Shown here piece after piece: positions 32,678-38,723 of a stretch of DNA of 38,723 nucleotides. A program made the position numbers and the translations under genes. Numbering within the stretch: the first letter of the stretch is position 1; each line of letters opens with the position of its first letter. Source of the DNA: Akkermansia muciniphila. GTDB lineage: Bacteria > Verrucomicrobiota > Verrucomicrobiia > Verrucomicrobiales > Akkermansiaceae. The notes under the pieces are model-generated. The model saw only the letters and a list, made by a program, of their open reading frames with translations. It did not search any database and was not told the origin of the DNA. The stretch lies in the NCBI GenBank assembly GCA_945901795.1, contig CAMDLP010000028.1:1-38723 (forward strand). The letters run 5' to 3'.

Positions 32678-32998
32678 TCAGCCCTTCAGGCTGGTCAGCT
32701 CGTCGGTGTGGATGGTTTGGCGGGCGCGGTAGAGGGCGACGATGATCGCGAGGCCGACGGCGACTTCTGCGGCGGCGACGGTGATGACGAAGAAGACGAG
32801 TATCTGGCCGTTGTAGTCGGGCAGTCCGTTAGCGGAGACATGGAAGCGGGAAAACGCGACCAGCGTGAGGTTCGCCGCGCTGAGCATCAGCTCGAGGCAC
32901 ATGAAGACGATGATGATGTTCCGGCGCAGCACCACGCCCGCGAGGCCGATGGCGAAGAGAAGTCCGGAGACGAGGAGGTAGTCGTTTAGTGAAGCCAT
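32678..32998 (-). CDS. nuoK: NADH-quinone oxidoreductase subunit K
   Basis: This is a 106-residue, three-helix complex I membrane subunit ([45 protein letters not shown]). It contains the conserved membrane glutamates in CLELM and [11 protein letters not shown], and the length is normal. Confidence 0.95.
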   Translation of the reverse strand: MASLNDYLLVSGLLFAIGLAGVVLRRNIIIVFMCLELMLSAANLTLVAFSRFHVSANGLPDYNGQILVFFVITVAAAEVAVGLAIIVALYRARQTIHTDELTSLKG

Positions 32999-33019
32999 AA
33001 ATCTTAAGTTCTAAATTCT
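32999..33019. repeat. 7-bp tandem array AAATTCT abutting nuoK
   Basis: Three heptamers (AAATCTT, AAGTTCT, AAATTCT) begin at the base adjoining the nuoK start codon and fill most of the 33-base nuoJ-nuoK spacer. The unit matches the array before nuoN. Confidence 0.7.
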
Positions 33020-33031
33020 AAACGAAGAGGG

Positions 33032-33595
33032 TCAGCCGGCCTGGCGCTTTGAGAGGACGACGACGCCGACGGTGGCGACGAGGAGGAGGACGCCGAGGAT
33101 CTGGAGCGGAAGATTGTAGTCGGTGAAAAGCGTGTGGCCGATGAGGTGGACGTCGGGGAGTTTTCCTTGGGTGAGCGTGGTGGCGATCTTGCTGGTGGAG
33201 GGAAATCCGCTGGCGGCTGCGGCGAGGGTTTCCTTGTTGAGGTCCGGTGCGATCACGTTTGGCGTGCGGGAAAGGATGCCGATGAGTTGCACCATGAAAG
33301 CAGCGACCAGCGCGATGCCGGCGGCGATGGGGAGCAGGGGCTTGGCGGCTTTTTCCTCATCCTTTAGATCGAGCAACATGATGATGAAGAGGAACAACAC
33401 CATCACCGCGCCGGTATAGACGAGGATCTGGATGACGCCGACGAAGAAGGCGCTGAGGCCGATGAACAATCCGGCGAGGCCGACGAAGCAGGTGACGACT
33501 GATAGTGCGCTGGAAACCGGATTGCGGAAGGCGATCACGGAGATCCCGCCGATGAGCATCACGGTGGAGAAGAGCCAGAAGAGGTAGGAGGGCAT
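33032..33595 (-). CDS. nuoJ: NADH-quinone oxidoreductase subunit J
   Basis: This is a 187-residue complex I membrane subunit with five helices. Typical segments are NPVSSALSVVTCFVGLAGLFIGLSAFFVGVIQILVYTGAVMVLFLFIIMLLDL and a C-terminal GVLLLVATVGVVVLSKR. The family's VQxLVYxGAxxxLFLF signature is present as IQILVYTGAVMVLFLF. Confidence 0.94.
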   Translation of the reverse strand: MPSYLFWLFSTVMLIGGISVIAFRNPVSSALSVVTCFVGLAGLFIGLSAFFVGVIQILVYTGAVMVLFLFIIMLLDLKDEEKAAKPLLPIAAGIALVAAFMVQLIGILSRTPNVIAPDLNKETLAAAASGFPSTSKIATTLTQGKLPDVHLIGHTLFTDYNLPLQILGVLLLVATVGVVVLSKRQAG

Positions 33596-33610
33596 GGGAA
33601 GAAGTGGAAA

Positions 33611-33631
33611 GTGATCAGTTAGCAGTGATCA
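33611..33631. repeat. 7-bp tandem array GTGATCA upstream of nuoJ
   Basis: Three heptamers (GTGATCA, GTTAGCA, GTGATCA) lie 16 bases upstream of the nuoJ start, in the 47-base spacer after nuoI. The flanking GTGGAAA is shared with the nuoL spacer, so the whole spacer sequence looks duplicated between the two places. Confidence 0.78.
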
Positions 33632-33642
33632 GTGGGAGAAGG

Positions 33643-34209
33643 TTACTTGAGCTCATTCCACTTGTTCACGAGGCCGACGCGGGTGCCGCCGATTTCGTAG
33701 AGGCGCTTTTTGTCGTGGACCATGTCGGAGCGCTTGAGGCCGGTGATGAGGTAGTCCTTGCGCAGATAGATCGCCTGCTCGGGGCAGACTTCCTCGCACA
33801 TGCCGCAGTAGATGCAGCGGATCATGTCGATTTCGAATTCGAGCGGGCGCTTTTCCACCTTGGCCCATGGATCGTCGGAAGGAATTTCGCTGGGGACGAT
33901 CTTGATGGCCTTGGGCGGGCAGATGAATTCGCAGAGCTGGCAGGAAACGCAGCGTTCGCGGCCTTGCTCGTCGGTGACGAGGGCGGGGGCGCCGCGGTAG
34001 TATTCGGGAAGATGCTCGTCCCAGCGTTGTTCGGGGAACTGCATGGTCACGCCGAGGCCGGAGGAGGCGAGTTCTTCGGCTCCCACGGATTTCCCGCGCA
34101 GCGTTTTCACGGCGTGGGTCAGGGTGAGGAAAAATCCCTTGATGAGGGCTCCGAAGTAGATTTTCTCACCGAAATTGAGCTTCGGGCGTTGGAGTTTGAC
34201 GACGGCCAT
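33643..34209 (-). CDS. nuoI: NADH-quinone oxidoreductase subunit I (2x[4Fe-4S] ferredoxin type)
   Basis: This 188-residue subunit of the complex I peripheral arm passes electrons toward the quinone site. Two complete CxxCxxCxxxCP cluster motifs are visible: CVSCQLCEFICP (C87, C90, C93, C97) and CIYCGMCEEVCP (C132, C135, C138, C142). The N-terminal 40 residues include a helix that rests on the membrane arm. The position between nuoH and nuoJ is standard. Confidence 0.96.
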   Translation of the reverse strand: MAVVKLQRPKLNFGEKIYFGALIKGFFLTLTHAVKTLRGKSVGAEELASSGLGVTMQFPEQRWDEHLPEYYRGAPALVTDEQGRERCVSCQLCEFICPPKAIKIVPSEIPSDDPWAKVEKRPLEFEIDMIRCIYCGMCEEVCPEQAIYLRKDYLITGLKRSDMVHDKKRLYEIGGTRVGLVNKWNELK

Positions 34210-34233
34210 GGAGGAAAATGTTAGAAGTTTGAG

Positions 34234-35484
34234 TTAGGCGCGAAGGACTTTGGGCGTCTCCTCGGAGACCTTGGCGACCCAGATCACCGCGGCGGTGACG
34301 ATGACGAGTAGGACGGCTCCGATGCCGATGATGGTTTTTTCGAGCTGCGGAGCGGCGACGATGAGCGCGGCGAGGAAGACGTTGATGAGCGCGGCTTCGA
34401 AGAACACGACCCAGCCGAGTTTCATGAGCTGGTCATATCGGAACCGCGGCACGGTCCAACGGACGAGGATGAAGAACAGGATGAAGGCGATCAGCTTGGT
34501 GAGGAAACAGCCCATGTGGATGAGCCCGCCATAGTAGAAGTCGCCGATGTGGAGCTTGGCGACCATGGCATCGAGGCCGAAGCCGATCGACCAGCCGCCG
34601 AGGAAAAGCGTGATGATGAGCGCGGAGCCGATGACCATGGCGGCGTATTCGCCCATGAAGAACATCGCGAATTTCATCGAGGAATATTCGGTGTGATAGC
34701 CGCCGACGAGTTCGGTTTCGCACTCGGGAAGGTCGAAGGGCATGCGGTTGGTTTCCGCGAAGATGGAGATGGTGAAAATCAGGAACGCGATCGCGGCGGG
34801 AAACCAGAAGAGCAGTTTACTGGTGAGCGTGTGGTCCGCGTCGTGGCCCCAGAGCGGGAGGAGTAGCCAGCCGTGGTCGGCTTGCTGTTGGACGATGGTG
34901 CTGAGGTTGAGATCGCCGAAATACATCAGCACCGGGATGATCGAAAGGCCGAGGGCGATTTCGTAGGAAATCATCTGCGCGGTCGAACGCACGCCGCCGA
35001 TGAAGGGGAACTTCGAGTTAGACGACCAACCGGCGAGGGTGATTCCATAGACGGATAGAGAGGCTACGGAGAAAATGAACAGTGGTCCAATGTCGAGATC
35101 CGCGATGACGAGTTTTTCTTCGTGGCCGAAGATATTGAGCGGCGAGCCGAAGGGGACGACGCAGACGGTGATGAGCGCAGGGACAACGGTGAGCGCGGGA
35201 GCCATCCAGTAGAACGCCTTGCGGACGTGGGCGGGAGTGAAGTCTTCCTTGAGGAAAAGTTTGAGGCCGTCGGCGATCGGTTGGATGAGTCCGAAGAGGT
35301 GGAAGTCCTTTTTGAATCCGAACAAGGTCAGCGGGATGCCGACGCGGTTAGGTCCAACACGGTCCTGAATGACGGCGGAGAACCGGCGCTCGAAGTAAAC
35401 GGAAACGGGCACCAGCGGCAAGACCACCATGAAGGTGAGCACGATGATTTTGACAATGATGATGGCAATCTGAATAAGATCCAT
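34234..35484 (-). CDS. nuoH: NADH-quinone oxidoreductase subunit H
   Basis: This 416-residue membrane subunit forms the quinone-binding site with the peripheral arm. It carries VYFERRFSAVIQDRVGPNRVGI, GLKLFLKEDFTPA, STAQMISYEIALGL, and TNRMPFDLPECETELVGGYHTEYSSMKFAMFF, the strongly conserved NuoH loops. The open frame extends far upstream through the antisense of nuoG. The ATG at 35484 (MDLIQIAI) is chosen because it gives the normal first helix. It is about 70-90 residues longer than E. coli NuoH, partly from an extended loop near residues 180-210 (YFGDLNLSTIVQQQADHGWLL). Confidence 0.95.
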   Translation of the reverse strand: MDLIQIAIIIVKIIVLTFMVVLPLVPVSVYFERRFSAVIQDRVGPNRVGIPLTLFGFKKDFHLFGLIQPIADGLKLFLKEDFTPAHVRKAFYWMAPALTVVPALITVCVVPFGSPLNIFGHEEKLVIADLDIGPLFIFSVASLSVYGITLAGWSSNSKFPFIGGVRSTAQMISYEIALGLSIIPVLMYFGDLNLSTIVQQQADHGWLLLPLWGHDADHTLTSKLLFWFPAAIAFLIFTISIFAETNRMPFDLPECETELVGGYHTEYSSMKFAMFFMGEYAAMVIGSALIITLFLGGWSIGFGLDAMVAKLHIGDFYYGGLIHMGCFLTKLIAFILFFILVRWTVPRFRYDQLMKLGWVVFFEAALINVFLAALIVAAPQLEKTIIGIGAVLLVIVTAAVIWVAKVSEETPKVLRA

Positions 35485-35504
35485 GGAGGAGAGGAGTGGG
35501 GAGA

Positions 35505-37274
35505 TTAACCGTTGATGAGTCCGGCGGCTTTGCGGGCGCGTTCGTTTTGGAGCAGCGCGATCTGATAGCCGGTTTCGACGACCTGCGTGCCTTGATGGCC
35601 GATTTTCGAGAGCGTGAGGCCGTTGAAGGCGGCGACGTTTTCGGCGAGCGCCTTGAAGACGTCCTCGATGTGATGGACTTCGTTTTTCCCGCCGGAGAGG
35701 GCGAGGATCAGGTCGCGGAGGATTTCCCAATCGTCGTGCGCCAGGCCTTGCGGTTCGACGGCGCGGTTGAGGCGCTGGAGGCGGCCGGCGAGGTTGACCA
35801 TGGAGCCGCGCTTTTCGGCGAAGGCGGCGGAGGGGAGGACGATGTGCGCTTGCTCGGCGGTGGGGTTGGCGAGGACGCTGGTTTGCAGGAGGAAATCGAG
35901 TTTTCCGAGGTCTTCGGCGGTGAATCCGGCGTCGGTGATGAGGTCGTCGCCGAGGACGATGAGCGATTTGATCGAGCCGTTGCGGACGCCGTCTCGGATC
36001 GAGTTGAGATTCGCGAATGGATCTTCGGTGCCGAGGACGAGCTTCGCGCCGGTGGTGTTCGGGTTGCGGTCGGCGGCGATGAGCTGGGCGTCGGCCTCGG
36101 CGAAACGGGGAACGAGCGAGAGTTGGCTGGTGCCGATTTCCGCGGCGAGCGCGCGGGCGAGGAAGAGCTCCTCGTTGGTCATGCGGCCGGAGGCGATGAT
36201 CGCGGTCTGCGCTGCGGGGATGGCCTTGATTTCGGCGGCGGCGGAGGCGATGGCAGTGGACCATGCAACGGGCTGGAAACTCGTGGGCGAGACGCCCACG
36301 CTCCTTGAAAGTGGCTCGGTGAGGCGCGACTCGCTGTCGATATAGTGAAAATTCAGGCGGTGCGAATCGGGCATCCAGGCGGAGTTCACCTCGTCGTTCA
36401 GGCGCGGGGTGATGCGGTGGATTTTGTTTTCCCGGGTCCAGATGACGATGTTGGTGCCGGTGCCGCAATTCACGTCGATGCTCGGGGTTTCCTTGAGGAA
36501 CCAGACGCGCATTTGGAAGCGGAAGTCATTGGATGTCAGTGCGCCGACCGGGCAGATGTCGGCGGTGTTGAGCGAGTAGTTCGAGTCGAGCAGGCGGTCC
36601 GGGTGGACGGTGAGCGTGGTGTGGGTGCCGCGCTGGGTGAAGCCGAGCACCGGATCGCCGGCGACTTCGTCCATGAAGCGGATGCAGCGGCTGCACATGA
36701 TGCAGCGCTCGTCGTCGAGGCGGATGCGCGGGCCGATCTCGACGTTTTTCGGCTTTTTCACCTTCATGTCCACGAAGCGCGAGACGCCGCGGCCGTGCTG
36801 GACGGATTGTTCCTGGAGGCGGCATTCGCCGGCTTGGTCGCAGATCGGGCAGTCGAGCGGGTGATTGATCAGGAGAAACTCCATCACGCCCTCGCGGCAT
36901 TTTTCCACCAGCTCGCCGGTGGTGCGGATGCCCATGTTTTCGCCGATGGTGTTGGCGCAGGCGATGACGGGGCGGGGGATCCAGCCGATGATTTCGTAGC
37001 CGTTCTCGTCGCGCTGGGGCTCCTGGCCGGGCGTGGGGCGCGGCGGCATGCCCATTTGCACGAGGCACATCCGGCAATTTCCGGGCGAGCTGAGCTTCGG
37101 GTGGTAGCAGTAGTGGGGGACGATGACCTGTGCTTGGCGGCAGGCCTCGATCATCCGTGTGCCTTTGGGAAATTGGTGCCAGACGCCGTCGATCTGGACG
37201 TTGACCAGGCCTTTTTCGGCGGCTTGGTCTTTGGGCAGTTTCAGTTCCGCAGTCGCCGAAGGTGTGTCGCTCAT
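35505..37274 (-). CDS. nuoG: NADH-quinone oxidoreductase subunit G
   Basis: This is the iron-sulfur subunit of the complex I peripheral arm. An N-terminal [2Fe-2S] domain has C56, C67 and C70 (HYCYHPKLSSPGNCRMCLVQMG). It is followed by CANTIGENMG, the His-Cys motif HPLDCPICDQAGECRLQE, and a [4Fe-4S] site CIMCSRCIRF with a later CPVGAL. The rest is a molybdopterin-oxidoreductase-like domain. At 589 residues it is shorter than E. coli NuoG (about 900), through a reduced C-terminal part. A REP-like hairpin is read in frame at about residues 324-331 (SVGVSPTS). It is the first nuo gene on this strand. nuoA-F are not in the window. Confidence 0.94.
   Translation of the reverse strand: MSDTPSATAELKLPKDQAAEKGLVNVQIDGVWHQFPKGTRMIEACRQAQVIVPHYCYHPKLSSPGNCRMCLVQMGMPPRPTPGQEPQRDENGYEIIGWIPRPVIACANTIGENMGIRTTGELVEKCREGVMEFLLINHPLDCPICDQAGECRLQEQSVQHGRGVSRFVDMKVKKPKNVEIGPRIRLDDERCIMCSRCIRFMDEVAGDPVLGFTQRGTHTTLTVHPDRLLDSNYSLNTADICPVGALTSNDFRFQMRVWFLKETPSIDVNCGTGTNIVIWTRENKIHRITPRLNDEVNSAWMPDSHRLNFHYIDSESRLTEPLSRSVGVSPTSFQPVAWSTAIASAAAEIKAIPAAQTAIIASGRMTNEELFLARALAAEIGTSQLSLVPRFAEADAQLIAADRNPNTTGAKLVLGTEDPFANLNSIRDGVRNGSIKSLIVLGDDLITDAGFTAEDLGKLDFLLQTSVLANPTAEQAHIVLPSAAFAEKRGSMVNLAGRLQRLNRAVEPQGLAHDDWEILRDLILALSGGKNEVHHIEDVFKALAENVAAFNGLTLSKIGHQGTQVVETGYQIALLQNERARKAAGLING
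36282..36304 (-). repeat. REP-like palindromic element E, inside nuoG
   Basis: On the minus strand, GGAG is followed by a perfect 8-bp stem, CGTGGGCG/CGCCCACG, with a TCT loop. GGAG or GTAG at the foot of a hairpin is the mark of RAYT-associated REP elements. It is translated in frame as SVGVSPTS between the [4Fe-4S] region and the molybdopterin-like domain of NuoG. Confidence 0.6.
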
Positions 37275-37656
37275 GGCTAAATAAGAGCGCCGGACGCTTG
37301 TGCAAGAAGAGCCCGGCGGTGTTCGGGCGGGAATATGGCCATCCGGGGTGGACCGGGCAAGCGTGCTTTGTGAAAAGTTTCACAAGCGTTTTTTGGGAAA
37401 CCCAAAGGTTTTGGGGTCGCTCAAGTTCATCGCAAACCCGGATCCACGCCCGGCTGGGCCAGCTCCCGTTTGAAGAAACTGCCGAGCTGGCTGCTGATCA
37501 TCTGGTGGACTTCCGCTGAAGGCCGCGTGCCGACGCGGGCAAGCCAGGGAATCCGGCAGGTAAAGATGCGATCCGTGAAGGCGGGGTGGAGTGTTCCATC
37601 TAGGGTCACCCGGAACCGGTCGGGTTTCTCCATGGCTCTGCGGATGCGCATCTCCG

Positions 37657-37684
37657 ACTGCAAGGAATTTACTGCAAGGAATTT
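37657..37684. repeat. 14-bp perfect tandem duplication
   Basis: ACTGCAAGGAATTT is present twice in a row (37657-37670 and 37671-37684). Its length is not a multiple of three, so it shifts the frame of the minus-strand open reading frame that crosses it. It looks like a recent slippage event. Confidence 0.85.
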
Positions 37685-37745
37685 GCTTTCTGCGGGAGGC
37701 CCCTGCAAGAGCCATTGGATCGGACCGGCCTGCCTGTCGTCTTGT

Positions 37746-37805
37746 CCGCCGTAGATTTAGTGAAGGAGGAAGCCTTCCTGACCTCCATAGCCTCGGCGAC
37801 GGAGG
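37746..37805. repeat. Pair of diverged 24-bp palindromic repeats
   Basis: Copy 1 (37746-37769) and copy 2 (37782-37805) fit the pattern CCKCCRTAG-N5-6-GYGAMGGAGG. Each starts with CCKCC and ends with GGAGG, so each can fold into a short hairpin. They are 12 bases apart and both lie on the same strand. They look like a second dispersed repeat family, distinct from elements A, C and D. Confidence 0.6.
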
Positions 37806-37845
37806 CGGCGTAGACTGGAGGGCGGGGAAATGGGGGTTGGTCCAT

Positions 37846-38346
37846 TTAATCGACTATGGGATGTAAAGGCTCGAAAATACCAGCGGCCTTGTTTTTTTGA
37901 ACGTTGTCCCACGGGAACACGTGGCCGTTCATGGCAACGTAGACACCTGACGCTAGAGACTGCACGAACGCGAGTGCGGCACCAAGATTGAAGAGCCCGT
38001 CCGAGCTGCCGAATTTGTAGGGGACCATGGCTCCCGTTAGGACGATGGTCTTATCTAAACCACTGCGTCCAAGGGCGGCAGCGGTATCAGTCATGGTATC
38101 GGTTCCGTGAGTAATCACGATTCGATCTGCCGCGACCGTCCGGCAGCATTCGACAATGCGCACACGGTCATCAGGAGTCATCTGCAAGCTGTCGACCATC
38201 ATCAGGGTCTGGATCTCCGTCTTCAGGCCGCTGCGACCCAGACTCAGCATCTCTGGCACATGCGTGTTCTTAAAATACAATTCACCATTCAGCTCGTTGT
38301 ATTCCTTATCAAAGGTGCCGCCGGTGACGATGATGTGAATGTTCAT
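37846..38346 (-). CDS. Small asparaginase-domain protein
   Basis: This 166-residue protein corresponds to the N-terminal domain only of L-asparaginase (full enzymes have about 330 residues). The nucleophile loop VTGGTFDKEY (T11) and the second catalytic motif THGTDTMTDTA (T82, D83) are present, as is a loop serine in VDSLQM (S53). The C-terminal domain that completes the intimate dimer is missing. Free-standing N-domain homologues are annotated in other bacteria, so this need not be a truncation. The activity is uncertain, either amidohydrolase or ligand binding. It ends in FEPLHPIVD. Neighbouring genes give no context. Confidence 0.8.
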   Translation of the reverse strand: MNIHIIVTGGTFDKEYNELNGELYFKNTHVPEMLSLGRSGLKTEIQTLMMVDSLQMTPDDRVRIVECCRTVAADRIVITHGTDTMTDTAAALGRSGLDKTIVLTGAMVPYKFGSSDGLFNLGAALAFVQSLASGVYVAMNGHVFPWDNVQKNKAAGIFEPLHPIVD

Positions 38347-38723
38347 GTGATGAATCTCCGCTCATCGTTGGTGAAATTCATCGCCGGTTCAATGCCATGA
38401 ATTTGCTTTTTTCACCCAGCGGGGAGAAAACGGGGGGTGTTGGTTGGTTGGGGACGGGAAGGCGGGATAACATGCGGGAAAATCGTGTTTGATACAGGGT
38501 ATCCTGAGTCGTTCGGCGGCAAGTTATCCCCTCCATCGAAACCCGCAAACATTCTTTTCATGCGGTTTTCCTTGCAGGCTGTCCGTGGAATCCGGTGGTT
38601 TTTCCTTCAAGCGATGGAGAGGTCGAGTTTGCCAAGGAAGAACAAGACCCGGATGCGAAGGGCGGCGAACGTCCGCAGCCCCCTCGCATTCGCGATGATC
38701 CGGGCAACCAGTGAATTCATCCC
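38347..38723. other. Right-end region with nested palindromes and a possible minus-strand gene end
   Basis: GGGATAAC at 38464-38471 and GTTATCCC at 38523-38530 form an 8-bp inverted repeat. Between them GATAC-AGG-GTATC (38491-38503) forms a tight hairpin. On the minus strand an open frame ends at 38607 and runs up to the window edge (last residues RIRVLFFLGKLDLSIA). It could be the end of a gene lying to the right or a 37-codon reading frame from an ATG at 38720. The plus-strand frame at 38489-38698 looks random. No convincing gene can be called. Confidence 0.4.

Larger units (their letters stand above)
37275..37845. other. 571-base spacer between nuoG and the asparaginase-like gene, no convincing gene
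   Basis: The only open frame of note is a minus-strand 93-codon one (37427-37708), which includes RFRVTLDGTLHPAFTDRIFTC and EVHQMISSQLGSFFKREL. It looks somewhat protein-like but has no recognised family. A 14-base tandem duplication near its start shifts the frame, so it could be a decayed gene. Two diverged copies of a 24-base palindromic repeat lie at 37746-37805. The segment just upstream of nuoG (37275-37300) should hold the nuo promoter, but no clear -35/-10 pair was found. Confidence 0.5.

Noticed and set aside
29222-33631. Repeated short units between the nuo genes as a CRISPR array
   Set aside because: The units are 7 bases in direct tandem with no unique spacers, and no cas genes are present.
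34234-36468. A 744-codon frame covering nuoH and part of nuoG
   Set aside because: The upstream half is an Arg/Pro-rich shadow of nuoG. NuoH starts at 35484 with its usual first helix.
38464-38530. DnaA boxes of a replication origin (TTATCC-like sequences)
   Set aside because: Only two partial matches are present, neither fits the full 9-base box, and no dnaA/dnaN or AT-rich unwinding region is nearby.

Overview
The window looks like a chromosomal segment from a high-GC Gram-negative bacterium of the Planctomycetes-Verrucomicrobia group, most likely Verrucomicrobiota. The evidence is an Omp85/BamA outer-membrane assembly protein, a bacterial microcompartment (BMC) operon of the Planctomycetes-Verrucomicrobia (PV) type, a MenG-type methyltransferase, and an almost complete lack of Shine-Dalgarno sequences. 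No tRNA, rRNA, CRISPR array or transposase gene was seen.

Layout. 1-3.8 kb: a partial ABC-F ATPase gene (minus strand) diverges from bamA, which ends in a strong terminator. 3.8-6.7 kb: a minus-strand run encodes a KH/R3H RNA-binding protein (KhpB/Jag), a DoxX membrane protein, a hotdog thioesterase and a COG2509-type FAD protein. 6.7-11.1 kb: a GAF protein diverges from an exported aldose 1-epimerase, which is followed by an SSS-family symporter, a 64-residue membrane protein and a metallo-beta-lactamase-fold hydrolase. 11.2-13.2 kb: a MalY/PatB-like PLP enzyme and a DeoR-family regulator lie on the minus strand. 13.3-20.8 kb: the BMC operon runs divergently from the regulator. It encodes PduL, three BMC-H proteins, an acetate kinase homologue, three BMC-P proteins, an acylating aldehyde dehydrogenase with an N-terminal targeting helix, a class II aldolase with a C-terminal targeting helix, and a malate dehydrogenase. 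20.8-23.4 kb: menG, rpmI-rplT and a CbpA/DnaJ-type chaperone. 23.5-27.7 kb: a remnant of a DNA-modification or defence locus, with an HTH regulator, a SNF2-type helicase and only the N-terminal part of a large DNA methyltransferase. 27.7-37.3 kb: nuoG-H-I-J-K-L-M-N of respiratory complex I on the minus strand. 37.3-38.7 kb: a repeat-bearing spacer, a small asparaginase-domain protein and a poorly coding end.

How the genes work together. By analogy with known PV-type compartments, the aldolase splits a deoxysugar 1-phosphate (L-fuculose or L-rhamnulose 1-phosphate) into DHAP and L-lactaldehyde. The aldehyde dehydrogenase makes lactyl-CoA, PduL makes lactyl-phosphate, and the kinase yields lactate and ATP. 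The epimerase and symporter a few kilobases upstream could handle sugar entry. Isomerase and sugar-kinase genes are not in the window.

Two kinds of non-coding structure run through the window. One is a set of short REP-like hairpins, in spacers, inside two reading frames, and as an inverted pair exactly where the methyltransferase gene is cut off against nuoN. The other is a set of exact 7-bp tandem repeat arrays in spacers next to start codons, most densely between the nuo genes.
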